10,162 bases of DNA, taken from contig DEQI01000274.1 of assembly GCA_002360295.1 (NCBI GenBank), positions 1-10,162 on the forward strand, in the 5' to 3' direction. The position numbers and the translations under genes were made by a program. The notes below the pieces were generated by a model. That model saw only the letters and a list, made by a program, of their open reading frames with translations. It ran no database searches and was not told where the DNA came from. The stretch comes from Planococcaceae bacterium UBA3370. Lineage in GTDB: Bacteria > Bacillota > Bacilli > Bacillales_A > Planococcaceae. Positions 1 to 8,459 of the stretch are shown piece by piece (positions within the stretch are counted from its first letter, which is position 1; each line of letters opens with the position of its first letter).

Positions 1-1262
1 TCAATCCAAGAATCGGATAACTGTTCTGGATGCTTCATTTCGATATGGTAGTGACCCGTTTCTAATGATCGAACCGCTTTTAACATAGCTTCTTCGAAAG
101 TACGACCAAGTGCCATTACTTCGCCAGTCGCTTTCATTTGTGTACCTAAGTTACGTTTAGCTGACTCGAACTTATCGAATGGCCAGCGTGGGATTTTCGC
201 TACAATATAGTCCAGTGCAGGCTCGAAGCAAGCAAATGTAGAACCTGTAACTGGGTTTTTAATCTCATCTAAAGTTAAACCTACAGCAATTTTTGCAGCT
301 AATTTAGCAATCGGATAACCTGTTGCTTTAGAAGCTAATGCTGAAGAACGTGATACACGTGGGTTTACTTCAATGACATAGTATTGGAAGCTGTATGGAT
401 CAAGTGCTAACTGTACGTTACAGCCACCTTCGATTTTCAATGCTCGAATAATATTAAGTGAAATATTACGTAGCATTTGGTTTTCACGGTCAGATAATGT
501 TTGCGTTGGTGCAACTACGATTGAGTCACCCGTGTGAATACCTACTGGGTCAAAGTTTTCCATGTTACATACAACAATCGCGTTGTCTGCAGAGTCACGC
601 ATTACTTCGTACTCGATTTCTTTAAAACCAGCAATTGATTTTTCAAGTAAACATTGTGTTACTGGAGAATATTTTAATCCTGATGTAACGATTTCTTCTA
701 AGTCTTGATCGTTGTGACAAATACCACCGCCAGTACCACCTAAAGTAAAGGCTGGACGAACGATTACTGGGTAACCGATTTTCTGAACGAATGCACGCGC
801 TTCATCTAAGTTGTGAATGATATCTGATTCAGGTACTGGAGCTCCTAATTCGTACATTAAGTTTCGGAATAAATCACGGTCTTCTGCTTTGTGAATCGCA
901 TCTAATTTTGTCCCTAAAATTTCGATACCTAATTCATCTAGAATGCCAGATTCATCTAGCTCGATAGCCATATTTAACCCTGTTTGACCACCAAGTGTTG
1001 GTAAGATTGCATCTGGGCGCTCTTTGCGCAAAATGCGAGATACGAATTCTAGTGAAATTGGTTCAATATATACTTTGTCAGCGATTTCTGTATCCGTCAT
1101 GATTGTTGCTGGGTTTGAGTTAATTAAAATGACACGGTAGCCTTCCTCTTTTAATGAAAGACAAGCTTGAGTACCTGCATAGTCAAACTCTGCTGCTTGA
1201 CCGATAACGATTGGACCTGATCCGATTACTAATATTGTGTTTATATCTGTACGTTTAGGCAT
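1..1262 (-). CDS. carB: Carbamoyl-phosphate synthase large subunit, N-terminal 420 codons (partial)
   Basis: This is the large, synthetic subunit of carbamoyl-phosphate synthase (pyrAB in Bacillus naming). It makes carbamoyl phosphate from bicarbonate, two ATP and the ammonia released by CarA. Only about 40% of the usual ~1070 residues is present; the gene leaves the window at the left edge with an open frame. The N-terminus reads [10 protein letters not shown], followed by the [10 protein letters not shown] motif (13-22) and the first ATP-grasp domain, the carboxyphosphate half. Residues matching known E. coli ATP ligands are R129, R169, the GGTGGG loop (175-180), E215, H243, Q284, E298 and N300. 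The ATG start overlaps the end of carA by 8 bases and has GGAG 7-8 bases upstream inside carA, which suggests translational coupling. It belongs to the pyr operon controlled by PyrR. No disruption is seen in the visible part. Identification is secure; bacilli can also carry an arginine-specific paralogue, but the operon context favours the pyrimidine enzyme. Confidence 0.97.
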   Translation of the reverse strand, partial: MPKRTDINTILVIGSGPIVIGQAAEFDYAGTQACLSLKEEGYRVILINSNPATIMTDTEIADKVYIEPISLEFVSRILRKERPDAILPTLGGQTGLNMAIELDESGILDELGIEILGTKLDAIHKAEDRDLFRNLMYELGAPVPESDIIHNLDEARAFVQKIGYPVIVRPAFTLGGTGGGICHNDQDLEEIVTSGLKYSPVTQCLLEKSIAGFKEIEYEVMRDSADNAIVVCNMENFDPVGIHTGDSIVVAPTQTLSDRENQMLRNISLNIIRALKIEGGCNVQLALDPYSFQYYVIEVNPRVSRSSALASKATGYPIAKLAAKIAVGLTLDEIKNPVTGSTFACFEPALDYIVAKIPRWPFDKFESAKRNLGTQMKATGEVMALGRTFEEAMLKAVRSLETGHYHIEMKHPEQLSDSWI

Positions 1263-2355
1263 GTTGTTTCTCCTTTGCTGCTTCTTTTTCCATCATTTCA
1301 ATAAACTCGTCAAATAAGTGATTTGAATCTTCTGGACCCGGTGAAGCTTCTGGGTGATATTGCACTGTGAAGATTGGATAGTTCTTATGACGAACACCTT
1401 CACAAGTGCCATCGTTTAATGCAACATGTGTAAGTTCTAGATCTGTTCCTTCTAATGAATCTATATCAATCGCATAGCCGTGGTTTTGAGATGTTAAATC
1501 TGTACGACCTGTGCGTAAATCTTTGACAGGATGGTTACCACCGCGGTGACCGAATGGTAATTTAAACGATTTAGCTCCACATGCTAATGAGAAAATCTGA
1601 TGCCCTAGACAAATACCGAACATTGGTACTTTACCTATTAAATTTTTCACTGTTTCAATTCCTTCTGTTACCTCTTCAGGATTGCCAGGACCGTTTGACA
1701 ACATAATGCCATCTGGATGCCACTCTAAAATTTGTTCAGCTGTTGTATTGTAAGGTACTACAAGTACATCACAATCACGTTTATTTAATTCACGTAAAAT
1801 ACCATGTTTCATACCAAAGTCGATTAATACTACACGTTTACCGCGACCTGGAGAAGGATAGGGTGCTTGCGCTGATACTTGTTGTACATGATGTGTAATC
1901 AGTGGTGTAGCTTGTAATTGTGCTACTACTTCATCCACATTTACTTCAGCATCTGCTGCTGTTAAGATGGCACGAACAGCACCTTTTGCACGAATAATAC
2001 GTGTTAATTTACGCGTATCAATTCCTTCAATTCCCGGAATATCTTTGGCTGTTAAATAGTCATTTAATGTCATATCTGAGCGCCAGTTCGATGGTTGCTC
2101 TGCAAGCTCACGAATAACAAATCCACGAATAGCTGGAGTGATTGATTCAAAATCATCACGGTTAATACCGTAGTTTCCGATTAAAGGATAAGTCAAAGTA
2201 ACAATTTGCCCATAAAATGATGGGTCAGATATCGTTTCTTGATAGCCTGTCATTCCTGTTGTAAAAACAACCTCTCCTTGAGATTGCTTTTCACTACCGA
2301 ATGCGTTGCCACTAAATACTGTACCGTCTTCTAAAATTAATAAACGTTTTTTCAT
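1255..2355 (-). CDS. carA: Carbamoyl-phosphate synthase small (glutaminase) subunit
   Basis: This 366-residue glutamine amidotransferase subunit (pyrAA in Bacillus naming) hydrolyses glutamine and passes ammonia to CarB. The N-terminal CPSase small-chain domain covers roughly residues 1-150 and includes the [10 protein letters not shown] region. The class I amidotransferase domain covers roughly 173-355. Its catalytic triad is visible: the nucleophile C249 in FGICLGHQ, with H334 and E336 in [11 protein letters not shown]. The oxyanion-side SNGPGNP motif lies at 220-226. Length is normal for the family. The ATG shares one base with the pyrC stop (TAATG), and a strong AGGAGG sits 9 bases before it, which fixes the start and implies coupling. 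The last 8 bases are shared with carB. Arginine-pathway carA is the only realistic alternative, and the neighbours argue against it. Confidence 0.98.
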   Translation of the reverse strand: MKKRLLILEDGTVFSGNAFGSEKQSQGEVVFTTGMTGYQETISDPSFYGQIVTLTYPLIGNYGINRDDFESITPAIRGFVIRELAEQPSNWRSDMTLNDYLTAKDIPGIEGIDTRKLTRIIRAKGAVRAILTAADAEVNVDEVVAQLQATPLITHHVQQVSAQAPYPSPGRGKRVVLIDFGMKHGILRELNKRDCDVLVVPYNTTAEQILEWHPDGIMLSNGPGNPEEVTEGIETVKNLIGKVPMFGICLGHQIFSLACGAKSFKLPFGHRGGNHPVKDLRTGRTDLTSQNHGYAIDIDSLEGTDLELTHVALNDGTCEGVRHKNYPIFTVQYHPEASPGPEDSNHLFDEFIEMMEKEAAKEKQHA

Positions 2356-3629
2356 TACTTTGCCTCCTGATATACGATATTACCTGCATACATTGTTAAT
2401 ACAGGCCAACCCTTTGCTACCCAGCCGTTAAACGGTGTATTACGACCCTTCGTCACAAAACCTTCTGCATCTACTGTTTGTTCTTTATTTAGGTCGATTA
2501 ACACTAAATCGGCTGAAGCTCCAACTTCTAGCTTTCCGTAAGGCAAATCAAAAATTTGTGCAGGTTTTGCGCTCATCCAATCGATTAATTGCTTCAATGT
2601 CCATTTCCCTGTTTCTACAAAATTTGTGTAAAGTAATGGAAATGCCGTTTCAAATCCTACGATTCCAAATGGAGCTCCTACCATGCCACAGCATTTTTCT
2701 TCTACTGTATGTGGCGCGTGATCTGTTGCGATACAGTCAATTGTACCGTCAAGCAGTGCTGCGTGAAGTGAATCTTGATCGTCTTTCGCACGTAAAGGTG
2801 GATTCATTTTCCAGTTTGCATCATCTGACGGAATATCCATTTCTTCAAGTAATAAGTGATGTGGACAAACTTCAGCTGTGACACGAATACCTGCTGCTTT
2901 CGCGTCACGTACTGCACGTACAGATTCCTTCGTGGATACGTGACAGACGTGATAACGTGCACCCGCTGCTTCAGCCAATAATACGTCGCGAGCAATTTGC
3001 ACTGACTCACAGATAGAAGGGATACCTGGTAAACCTAGCTCCACATTGCGTTTCCCTTCATGCATAACCCCGTCATAAATAAGTGAGTTATCTTCACAGT
3101 GTGCTACAACGATAGCATCTAAGCGCGCTGCTTCTTTCATTTGTTCATACATTGTTGAGGCTAACTGAATTCCAACACCGTCATCTGAGAATGCTACTGC
3201 ACCGTGTTCCTTCAGTTCTTCCATATTGGTACGAACTTCTCCTGAAATATCTCTTGTTAAAGAGCCGTATGGTAATACTCGAATAATTGCACTTTCTTCA
3301 ATTAAACCATTTATAAGCTGCATGTTTTCGATTGAATCAGGTACGGGCTTTGTGTTTGGCATCGCGCAAATCGTTGTAAATCCACCCTTTGCAGCGGATG
3401 CTGTTCCTGTTGCAATGGTTTCTTTATGTTCAAATCCTGGTTCACGCAAATGCGTATGTACATCTACAAAGCCTGGAGATACTAAATGACCTTTTCCTTC
3501 AATTACTTCTGCACCATCTGGCAGTTCCCCACCAATTGCTGTAATGATGCCGTCTTCAATTGTAATACTCGTTGTTACTAGCTCACTTGCTTCACTAACA
3601 ATTTTTACATCTTGAATGTATTTCGTCAT
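2355..3629 (-). CDS. pyrC: Dihydroorotase (class I, zinc amidohydrolase)
   Basis: Dihydroorotase cyclises N-carbamoyl-aspartate to dihydroorotate, the third step of UMP synthesis, in the cytoplasm. The 424-residue protein is the usual length for the Bacillus class I enzyme. Metal-site residues are all visible: H58 and H60 in [11 protein letters not shown]150 in FSDDG, H177 in AHCED, H230 in HVCHVS, and D303 in ATDHAPH. The flexible-loop and substrate region PNTKP is at 91-95. The ATG lies one base after the pyrB stop, and its ribosome binding site (AAAGGGAG) is built from the last codons of pyrB. Its own stop shares a base with the carA start. This tight packing supports one transcript and coupled translation. 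No lesion is seen. Hydantoinase or allantoinase relatives share the fold, but the motif set and position make dihydroorotase clear. Confidence 0.98.
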   Translation of the reverse strand: MTKYIQDVKIVSEASELVTTSITIEDGIITAIGGELPDGAEVIEGKGHLVSPGFVDVHTHLREPGFEHKETIATGTASAAKGGFTTICAMPNTKPVPDSIENMQLINGLIEESAIIRVLPYGSLTRDISGEVRTNMEELKEHGAVAFSDDGVGIQLASTMYEQMKEAARLDAIVVAHCEDNSLIYDGVMHEGKRNVELGLPGIPSICESVQIARDVLLAEAAGARYHVCHVSTKESVRAVRDAKAAGIRVTAEVCPHHLLLEEMDIPSDDANWKMNPPLRAKDDQDSLHAALLDGTIDCIATDHAPHTVEEKCCGMVGAPFGIVGFETAFPLLYTNFVETGKWTLKQLIDWMSAKPAQIFDLPYGKLEVGASADLVLIDLNKEQTVDAEGFVTKGRNTPFNGWVAKGWPVLTMYAGNIVYQEAK

Positions 3630-3630
3630 A

Positions 3631-4509
3631 TTATTTTCTCCCTTTTAAAATTGTCTCCAATATCGCCATACGTGCAAATACTCCGTTTCGTACTTGCTCA
3701 AAAATACGTGAACGTTCACATTCTACTAGTTCATCGGCAATTTCCACATCGCGGTTTACCGGTGCAGGATGCATAATAATCGCTGTTGGCTTCATTCGTT
3801 TTTCACGTGCTACTGTTAAACCGTATTGCTCATGATAGCTTTCCTTCGAGAAATTTCCACTCACTTCATGACGCTCATGTTGAATACGTAGCAGCATAAT
3901 GACATCACTATCTTCTAGCACCTCTTCCCAAGAGTGTGCTGCTTCAAAATCGCCTGCCCATTCTTTAGGACAAAGGAAACGTACATTTGCCCCTAGTTTT
4001 GTTAGTGCTGTCGCGTTTGATTTTGCTACACGGCTATGTGAAATGTCACCTACAATTGTAACATTTAAGCCTTCAAATTTACCGAATTCTTTTTTTATCG
4101 TATATAAATCTAGTAAGCTTTGCGATGGATGTTGGCCAGCCCCGTCACCTGCATTAATGACAGCACAATTGATCCCTTCTAGTAACTCATTGTAATATTC
4201 GTCTTCTTTTGCACGAATAACAACCGCATCCAACCCAATCATTTCAAGTGTCTTTACTGTGTCATACATTGTTTCGCCTTTTAATGCACTTGAAAATCCT
4301 GCATCAAACGGAATAACTGTACAGCCTACACGATGCTCTGCCATTTCAAAGCTTGTTTTAGTTCGTGTACTTGGCTCGAAAAATAAATTTGCTACATGAT
4401 AAGAACGATCAAGCTGTGCTGCTTCTCCATTTTCAAATGCACGTGCTCGATCTAAAATGTGTAAAATTTCCTCGTTTGTTAAATGTTCCATTGATAATAA
4501 ATTTTTCAT
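3631..4509 (-). CDS. pyrB: Aspartate carbamoyltransferase catalytic subunit
   Basis: PyrB joins carbamoyl phosphate and aspartate to form N-carbamoyl-aspartate, the committed step of pyrimidine synthesis. The 292-residue product is slightly short but within the range of bacterial catalytic chains. Carbamoyl-phosphate loop residues PSTRT are at 46-50 in [21 protein letters not shown] (73-80) is the mobile loop contributed to the neighbouring subunit. HPSQ (127-130) binds carbamoyl phosphate, and [10 protein letters not shown] (247-256) is near the aspartate site. No regulatory chain gene (pyrI) is adjacent, as is normal in bacilli, where control is by PyrR. The ATG at 4509 is chosen because GGAGG lies 8 bases upstream. 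Another ATG five bases earlier is out of frame, meets a stop after two codons and is too close to the Shine-Dalgarno. The gene follows a PyrR attenuator, so it is controlled separately from pyrR-pyrP. Confidence 0.98.
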   Translation of the reverse strand: MKNLLSMEHLTNEEILHILDRARAFENGEAAQLDRSYHVANLFFEPSTRTKTSFEMAEHRVGCTVIPFDAGFSSALKGETMYDTVKTLEMIGLDAVVIRAKEDEYYNELLEGINCAVINAGDGAGQHPSQSLLDLYTIKKEFGKFEGLNVTIVGDISHSRVAKSNATALTKLGANVRFLCPKEWAGDFEAAHSWEEVLEDSDVIMLLRIQHERHEVSGNFSKESYHEQYGLTVAREKRMKPTAIIMHPAPVNRDVEIADELVECERSRIFEQVRNGVFARMAILETILKGRK

Positions 4510-4584
4510 ATCATGTACCTCCGTTTAATTCGCTACTAGCTTCATTTTTACTTGCTCGAACTCTATAAAACTATTTTTACCATT

Positions 4585-4620
4585 AAAAAATGCCTCACTA
4601 TTGTCAATAGTGAGGCATTT
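4585..4620 (-). terminator. Intrinsic terminator of the pyrP-pyrB attenuator
   Basis: On the minus strand a perfect 13-base inverted repeat (TGCCTCACTATTG paired with CAATAGTGAGGCA) is followed by a run of six T. It ends about 75 bases before the pyrB start. The 5' arm contains TGCCTC, exactly complementary to GAGGCA inside the upstream PyrR loop, so the terminator and an antiterminator are mutually exclusive. That is the hallmark of PyrR attenuation. What is seen is the hairpin and the competing pairing; regulation by UMP-bound PyrR is inferred from the B. subtilis system. Confidence 0.93.
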
Positions 4621-4674
4621 TAGAGTGTAACAAACTAGAGCATCATAAAACTATGTGCTAACGCTTGTCGTTCC

Positions 4675-4706
4675 CCTTACTGCCTCTCTGGACAATCTTT
4701 AAAAGG
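4675..4706 (-). promoter_or_regulatory. PyrR-binding loop (anti-antiterminator) before pyrB
   Basis: The minus strand carries the conserved core GTCCAGAGAGGC, flanked by a lower stem pairing CCTT (4706-4703) with AAGG (4678-4675). This matches the Bacillus PyrR-binding RNA consensus (TTTAA, then GTCCAGAGAGGCT, then AAGG). It begins 9 bases after the pyrP stop. Part of the loop, GAGGCA at 4681-4686, can instead pair with TGCCTC in the terminator at 4612-4617 to make the antiterminator. PyrR with UMP or UTP is expected to hold the loop closed and so allow termination before pyrB. The base after GGC is A, not the usual U, and the terminator arm matches it. Confidence 0.93.
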
Positions 4707-4715
4707 TACTACTAT

Positions 4716-6011
4716 TTAATTGTCGTGTATATTCTCAATATTTTTATCGCGACCTGGTAAGATAAGGTTTAATAATACTCCGATGATTGCTGACAATGCC
4801 ATACCTGATAGGACGAAATCACCGAATGCTATTTTTGCACCGCCTATACCGATGACTAAAATAACAGATGCAATCACCATGTTTCTATTATTACCAAAAT
4901 CTACTTTATTTTCTACGAACATTCTTAATCCACTAGATGCAATAATACCGAATAGTAATATTGAGATTCCACCAAGAACGGCAGTAGGAATTGTGCTGAT
5001 TAATGCCATTACTTTTCCAAAGAATGATACTAAAATGGCTAGTACAGCTGCTCCCAAAATGACGTAAACTGAATATACTCTTGTAATAGCTAATACGCCA
5101 ATATTTTCACCATACGTTGTTTTCGGTGGTCCACCAACTAAAGAGCTGACGAAAGTTCCTAATCCATCACCTAGTAATGAACGATGAAGACCTGGATCTT
5201 GAATATAATTGCGATTAACAACTTTACCTAGCACTAATTGGTGACCAATATGCTCTGAGATCGTTACAATAACTACTGGAACCATTGCTAGTAAAATAGT
5301 GGCTGTAATATTAATATCATAGTGCACACCCGGAATTAAGAAGTCGGGCTTTGCAAAAAAACTAGCTTCTTTCACTATATCAAAGTTAACAATACCAATG
5401 AATATTGAATAAATGTACCCAACAACTAACCCTAGTAAGATTGGCATGGCACTTAAAATATTTTTGAAATATACGTTGAATATAATTGCTGCAAATAATG
5501 TGACTAACGCAGCTGAGAAGTGTAATCCATTATATTCGCCATCCACATTCATCGCCATATCCACTGCTGTACCCGCGATGCCTAAACCAATAACAATAAT
5601 TACAGGGGCTACAACAATCGGTGGCAGTAAAGCCATAAGCCATTTATAGCCTGTTTTCCAAATTAATAGTGATACGATAGCGTATGTAATCCCGACGGCC
5701 ATCGAGCCTATCATCGCATTCCCTGGATTGATGGCTACTCCGGCACTACTTAATCCCGCAACTGAGATAATTGGAGAAATAAAGGCGAATGAAGAGCCTA
5801 AATAAGCCGGGACTTTAAATTGTGTAATTAATAAAAAGATAATTGTCGCTATACCACTTGTTAATAGTGCAATCGACGGGCTTAGTCCTACTAATTTCGG
5901 TACTAATATAGTGGAGCCAAACATGGCGAACATATGCTGAAAGCTTAATGTAATAAGCTGCATACCAGATGGCTTATCATTTATATCTAAAACTGGTCTT
6001 GAATTTGACAT
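4716..6011 (-). CDS. pyrP: Uracil permease (NCS2/NAT family)
   Basis: PyrP is a multi-pass inner-membrane transporter that imports uracil, by proton symport in the related UraA. The product is hydrophobic almost throughout, consistent with the ~14 membrane segments of NCS2 proteins. Family marks are QHMFAMFGSTILVP (25-38), the conserved glutamate E253 in TISEHIGHQ, and the signature GGPPKTTYGEN (293-303) with E302. The two glutamates match the UraA uracil ligands. I chose ATG 6011 (431 residues; the B. subtilis protein is about 435) because GTGAGG lies 9 bases upstream. An in-frame GTG at 6026 would start inside that Shine-Dalgarno and adds five odd residues. The gene lies 22 bases after pyrR, with no room for an attenuator, so pyrR and pyrP should share the leader control. 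A xanthine or urate permease is less likely given the operon. Confidence 0.96.
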   Translation of the reverse strand: MSNSRPVLDINDKPSGMQLITLSFQHMFAMFGSTILVPKLVGLSPSIALLTSGIATIIFLLITQFKVPAYLGSSFAFISPIISVAGLSSAGVAINPGNAMIGSMAVGITYAIVSLLIWKTGYKWLMALLPPIVVAPVIIVIGLGIAGTAVDMAMNVDGEYNGLHFSAALVTLFAAIIFNVYFKNILSAMPILLGLVVGYIYSIFIGIVNFDIVKEASFFAKPDFLIPGVHYDINITATILLAMVPVVIVTISEHIGHQLVLGKVVNRNYIQDPGLHRSLLGDGLGTFVSSLVGGPPKTTYGENIGVLAITRVYSVYVILGAAVLAILVSFFGKVMALISTIPTAVLGGISILLFGIIASSGLRMFVENKVDFGNNRNMVIASVILVIGIGGAKIAFGDFVLSGMALSAIIGVLLNLILPGRDKNIENIHDN

Positions 6012-6033
6012 GGCCCATTTCCTCACTTTTTAT

Positions 6034-6597
<564 letters not shown>

Positions 6598-6625
6598 TTA
6601 GTTTATTATCTCACCTTTTTCAAAT

Positions 6626-6657
6626 AAAAAACCTCCGAAGCAATCGCTTTGGAGGTT
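6626..6657 (-). terminator. Intrinsic terminator of the pyrR leader attenuator
   Basis: On the minus strand AACCTCCAAAGC pairs with GCTTCGGAGGTT (one A-C mismatch) around a GATT loop, followed by an uninterrupted T run. The hairpin ends about 50 bases before the pyrR start. CCTC in its 5' arm (6652-6655) is complementary to GAGG in the PyrR loop (6735-6738), giving the alternative antiterminator fold. It will also stop transcripts reading through from rluD unless antitermination occurs. Confidence 0.93.
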
Positions 6658-6738
6658 GTTCAATACATGTTTAAATAGTGCGCTTTAAAATTTTGCATCA
6701 CAAAATTTTAAACGCTTCACAAGTACCTTCTCAGCCTC
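6652..6738 (-). promoter_or_regulatory. Antiterminator region of the pyrR leader, with a long AT-rich hairpin
   Basis: Between the PyrR loop and the terminator lies a strong hairpin at 6680-6715. GCGTTTAAAATTTTG pairs with CAAAATTTTAAAGCGC with a single bulge and a five-base loop. Outside it, GGTACTTGT and ACATGTATT can pair with one U-U mismatch and some G-U pairs, and GAGG (6735-6738) can pair with CCTC (6652-6655). These nested pairings make one long antiterminator that uses sequence from both the PyrR loop and the terminator stem. The pairings were drawn by eye; no energies were computed. Confidence 0.75.
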
Positions 6739-6758
6739 TCTGGACCGCTATTAAAGGT
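6725..6758 (-). promoter_or_regulatory. PyrR-binding loop (anti-antiterminator) in the pyrR leader
   Basis: The minus strand shows ACCTTTAA, then GGTCCAGAGAGGCTGAG, then AAGGT, a close match to the Bacillus PyrR-binding RNA consensus. The lower stem pairs ACCTT (6758-6754) with AAGGT (6729-6725), and the conserved core CCAGAGAGGCT fills the upper stem-loop. It starts roughly 16 bases after the predicted transcription start. PyrR binding should block the GAGG segment from forming the antiterminator and so lower expression of the whole operon when UMP is high. Confidence 0.94.
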
Positions 6759-6781
6759 GATTCAATTTTTTCACTGTTGCT

Positions 6782-6810
6782 ATTGTATATCTGTTATACA
6801 TTCTTGTCAA
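6782..6810 (-). promoter_or_regulatory. Sigma-A promoter of the pyr operon
   Basis: A perfect -35 TTGACA (6810-6805) and a -10 TACAAT (6787-6782; five of six consensus bases) are separated by exactly 17 bases on the minus strand. The start point should be near 6775, just before the PyrR loop, giving a leader of about 200 bases ahead of pyrR. The -35 begins two bases after the rluD stop, and no terminator lies between, so transcripts from lspA-rluD probably also enter the leader. Confidence 0.9.
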
Positions 6811-6812
6811 TG

Positions 6813-7718
6813 TTATTTTCGAAGATCAGATAATAATTGTTCAAAATCTGCAGGTAATGGGGCAGAGAATTCTAAATACTCTCCTGAAACTGGGTGTATA
6901 AAGCCTAATACGCCTGCATGTAATACTTGTCCTCCAAAATCAATTGTTTTCTTCGGACCATATTTCGGATCTCCTACTAACGGGAAGCCGATATAATTCA
7001 TATGCACACGAATTTGATGCGTACGTCCTGTTTCCAAACGACATTCCACTAACGTATAATTTCCAAATCGTTCAATTACTTGGAAATGCGTTACTGCATG
7101 TTTCCCATTATCGACAACAGCTTGTTTTTGACGATCTTTCGTATCTCGACCAATTGGTGCATCAATTGTGCCTTTATCATGTGCAATATGCCCGTGAACG
7201 AGCGCTGTATATTTACGTGTAACGGTTTTATTCACTAATTGATCAACAAGTGAAGTATGCGCTACATCATTTTTCGCTACCATCAATAAACCTGAAGTAT
7301 CTTTGTCAATACGGTGCACGATACCAGGGCGCAAAACACCGTTAATTCCTGATAAATCTTTACAATGATACATGAGACCATTGACAAGCGTGCCTGATAG
7401 ATGACCCGGTGCAGGATGAACAACCATTCCTTTCGGTTTATTGACAACGAGCACATCCGCATCCTCATAAACTATTTCTAAACTTAAATCTTCTGCAACA
7501 ACTTCGAGCTCTTCCGCTTCTGGAACGTTGATTTCAATAACGTCCCCTTCTTTCACTTTGTATTTCGGTTTTACGTCTTCACCGTTTACTTTTACGATTC
7601 CATCCGTAACCCAGTTGCCAATTTGCGTACGTGACCATTCTGATTGGATAGATGATAACGCCTTATCAATTCGTTCACCTGCATTGGCAGCTTCAATTGT
7701 ATATGTTACAACTGTCAT
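6813..7718 (-). CDS. rluD: RluA/RluD-family 23S rRNA pseudouridine synthase (YlyB-like)
   Basis: This enzyme isomerises uridine to pseudouridine in structured RNA; the RluD branch acts on helix 69 of 23S rRNA. The 301-residue protein has an N-terminal S4 RNA-binding domain (about 14-62, containing [16 protein letters not shown]) and a catalytic domain from about 85. The catalytic aspartate is D138 in HRIDKDTSG (RluA motif II). [12 protein letters not shown] (91-102) and [10 protein letters not shown] (231-240) are other family motifs. The ATG overlaps the lspA stop as ATGA, with AAGGTGA about five bases upstream, indicating coupled translation. The same order, lspA then ylyB then pyrR, occurs in B. 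subtilis. Family membership is certain; the exact target uridines are inferred, so the RluD name is by similarity (RluA or RluC specificity is possible). Confidence 0.93.
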   Translation of the reverse strand: MTVVTYTIEAANAGERIDKALSSIQSEWSRTQIGNWVTDGIVKVNGEDVKPKYKVKEGDVIEINVPEAEELEVVAEDLSLEIVYEDADVLVVNKPKGMVVHPAPGHLSGTLVNGLMYHCKDLSGINGVLRPGIVHRIDKDTSGLLMVAKNDVAHTSLVDQLVNKTVTRKYTALVHGHIAHDKGTIDAPIGRDTKDRQKQAVVDNGKHAVTHFQVIERFGNYTLVECRLETGRTHQIRVHMNYIGFPLVGDPKYGPKKTIDFGGQVLHAGVLGFIHPVSGEYLEFSAPLPADFEQLLSDLRK

Positions 7719-8194
7719 TTTTTCACCTTTTTCTTATCTTGTTGTTCTTCTAATAATATTGCTAGTAATAATAGGACAACAGCTATTGTTAAAGCTGCAT
7801 CAGCAACATTAAATATCGGGAAATGGTAGTTCACGACTGGTATTAATACATCCACAAAGTCGACTACCTCTCCACGAAATAATCGGTCAATGAAGTTCCC
7901 AATAGCACCGCCTAATAATAACATTAAACTTGCTTGGAACAATGGTTTCCCTTTTGCTTCCTTATAGAAAAAGTAGAAAATCGCTATTATAACGCCTATA
8001 GTAACAATCGTAAAAAGCCACATTTGTCCTTCTAACATACCCCATGCTGCACCGCGATTACGATGCGATAAAATACCAAGCCACGGATCCCAAACTGCAA
8101 TTCTGTCGCCTAACTCCATATTTTTAACAATTGCCCACTTCGTTAATTGATCTAATAATATGACTAAAATAGCTATTCCATAATACTTTTTCAC
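7715..8194 (-). CDS. lspA: Lipoprotein signal peptidase (signal peptidase II)
   Basis: LspA is a membrane aspartyl protease that removes signal peptides from diacylated prolipoproteins. The 159-residue protein shows four hydrophobic segments, about 4-22, 58-77, 85-102 and 131-149. Conserved motifs are DQLTKW (15-20), [10 protein letters not shown] (43-52), [19 protein letters not shown] (95-113) and FNVADAALT (128-136). The catalytic aspartates are D103 and D132. A lysine-rich tail (DKKKVKK) follows the last helix. The start is GTG at 8194, supported by CGGAGGCG with 8 bases between GGAGG and the codon; no better in-frame ATG exists. It overlaps rluD by 4 bases. In B. subtilis ylyA and ileS lie upstream; here a divergent polyketide operon does. 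I saw only weak promoter candidates upstream. Confidence 0.97.
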   Translation of the reverse strand: MKKYYGIAILVILLDQLTKWAIVKNMELGDRIAVWDPWLGILSHRNRGAAWGMLEGQMWLFTIVTIGVIIAIFYFFYKEAKGKPLFQASLMLLLGGAIGNFIDRLFRGEVVDFVDVLIPVVNYHFPIFNVADAALTIAVVLLLLAILLEEQQDKKKVKK

Positions 8195-8428
8195 ACAAGA
8201 CGCCTCCGTTTACACGATATCTAACTTATTCTAACATAACTGAACTTATACTAATAACAATAATCTCTAAATTAAAGTAGAAATACTTCATTCTAGATTG
8301 TGATAAACAGGTACATCATCTGCAGTTGGAATCTCTTTGTATCCGAGGCATACTACTCTCCGCACAGCCACTTTCAACAGTTACATTCGTTCAAGCTCGT
8401 ATTTCTTCGCAATAAAAATGGACAAATT

Positions 8429-8459
8429 GGTATGCTCTATTTACTTCTTAGCATACAAT
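8429..8459 (+). promoter_or_regulatory. Putative bpsAB promoter, sigma-E-like
   Basis: CATACAAT at 8452-8459 is identical to the usual -10 element of Bacillus sigma-E (mother-cell sporulation) promoters. About 15 bases upstream, GGTATGCT (8429-8436) is only a partial match to the sigma-E -35 (GTCATATT-like). Read as sigma-A, the -10 TACAAT has no acceptable -35: TTGGTA is 21 bases away and TATGCT is poor. The start point would fall near 8466, leaving a short leader with the ribosome binding site at 8477-8482. The placement fits, but the weak -35 keeps the call tentative. Confidence 0.4.
8430..8456. repeat. Perfect 7-base inverted repeat, possible operator of the bpsAB operon
   Basis: GTATGCT (8430-8436) and AGCATAC (8450-8456) form a perfect inverted repeat with a 13-base spacer, so the arms are centred 20 bases apart, about two helical turns. 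With one bulged G, the match extends to TTG-TATGCT and AGCATACAA. It lies 37 bases before the bpsA start and overlaps the predicted promoter. It could bind a dimeric regulator. Chance is possible in AT-rich DNA, and the binding role is inference. Confidence 0.45.

Noticed and set aside
2435..2881. 148-codon plus-strand open frame
   Set aside because: It is wholly antisense to pyrC, with no ribosome binding site and no recognisable protein features. The same applies to the other antisense frames over pyrC, pyrB, pyrP, rluD and lspA.
4512..4514. ATG immediately upstream of the pyrB start
   Set aside because: It is out of frame, stops after two codons (ATG ATA TGA) and is only three bases from the Shine-Dalgarno.
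4510..4590. Tiny frames after the pyrB attenuator encoding MVKIVL and MKLVAN, as possible leader peptides
   Set aside because: Neither has a Shine-Dalgarno, neither is placed to influence the terminator, and six-codon frames are expected by chance in AT-rich DNA.
6012..6026. GTG start for pyrP five codons upstream
   Set aside because: The GTG is part of the GTGAGG Shine-Dalgarno for ATG 6011, has no ribosome binding site of its own and would make an atypical N-terminus.
8419..8444. Sigma-A promoter for bpsA using TGGACA as -35
   Set aside because: The nearest -10-like hexamer at acceptable distance (TATTTA) is 14 bases away, too short, and the better TACAAT is about 29 bases away, too far.
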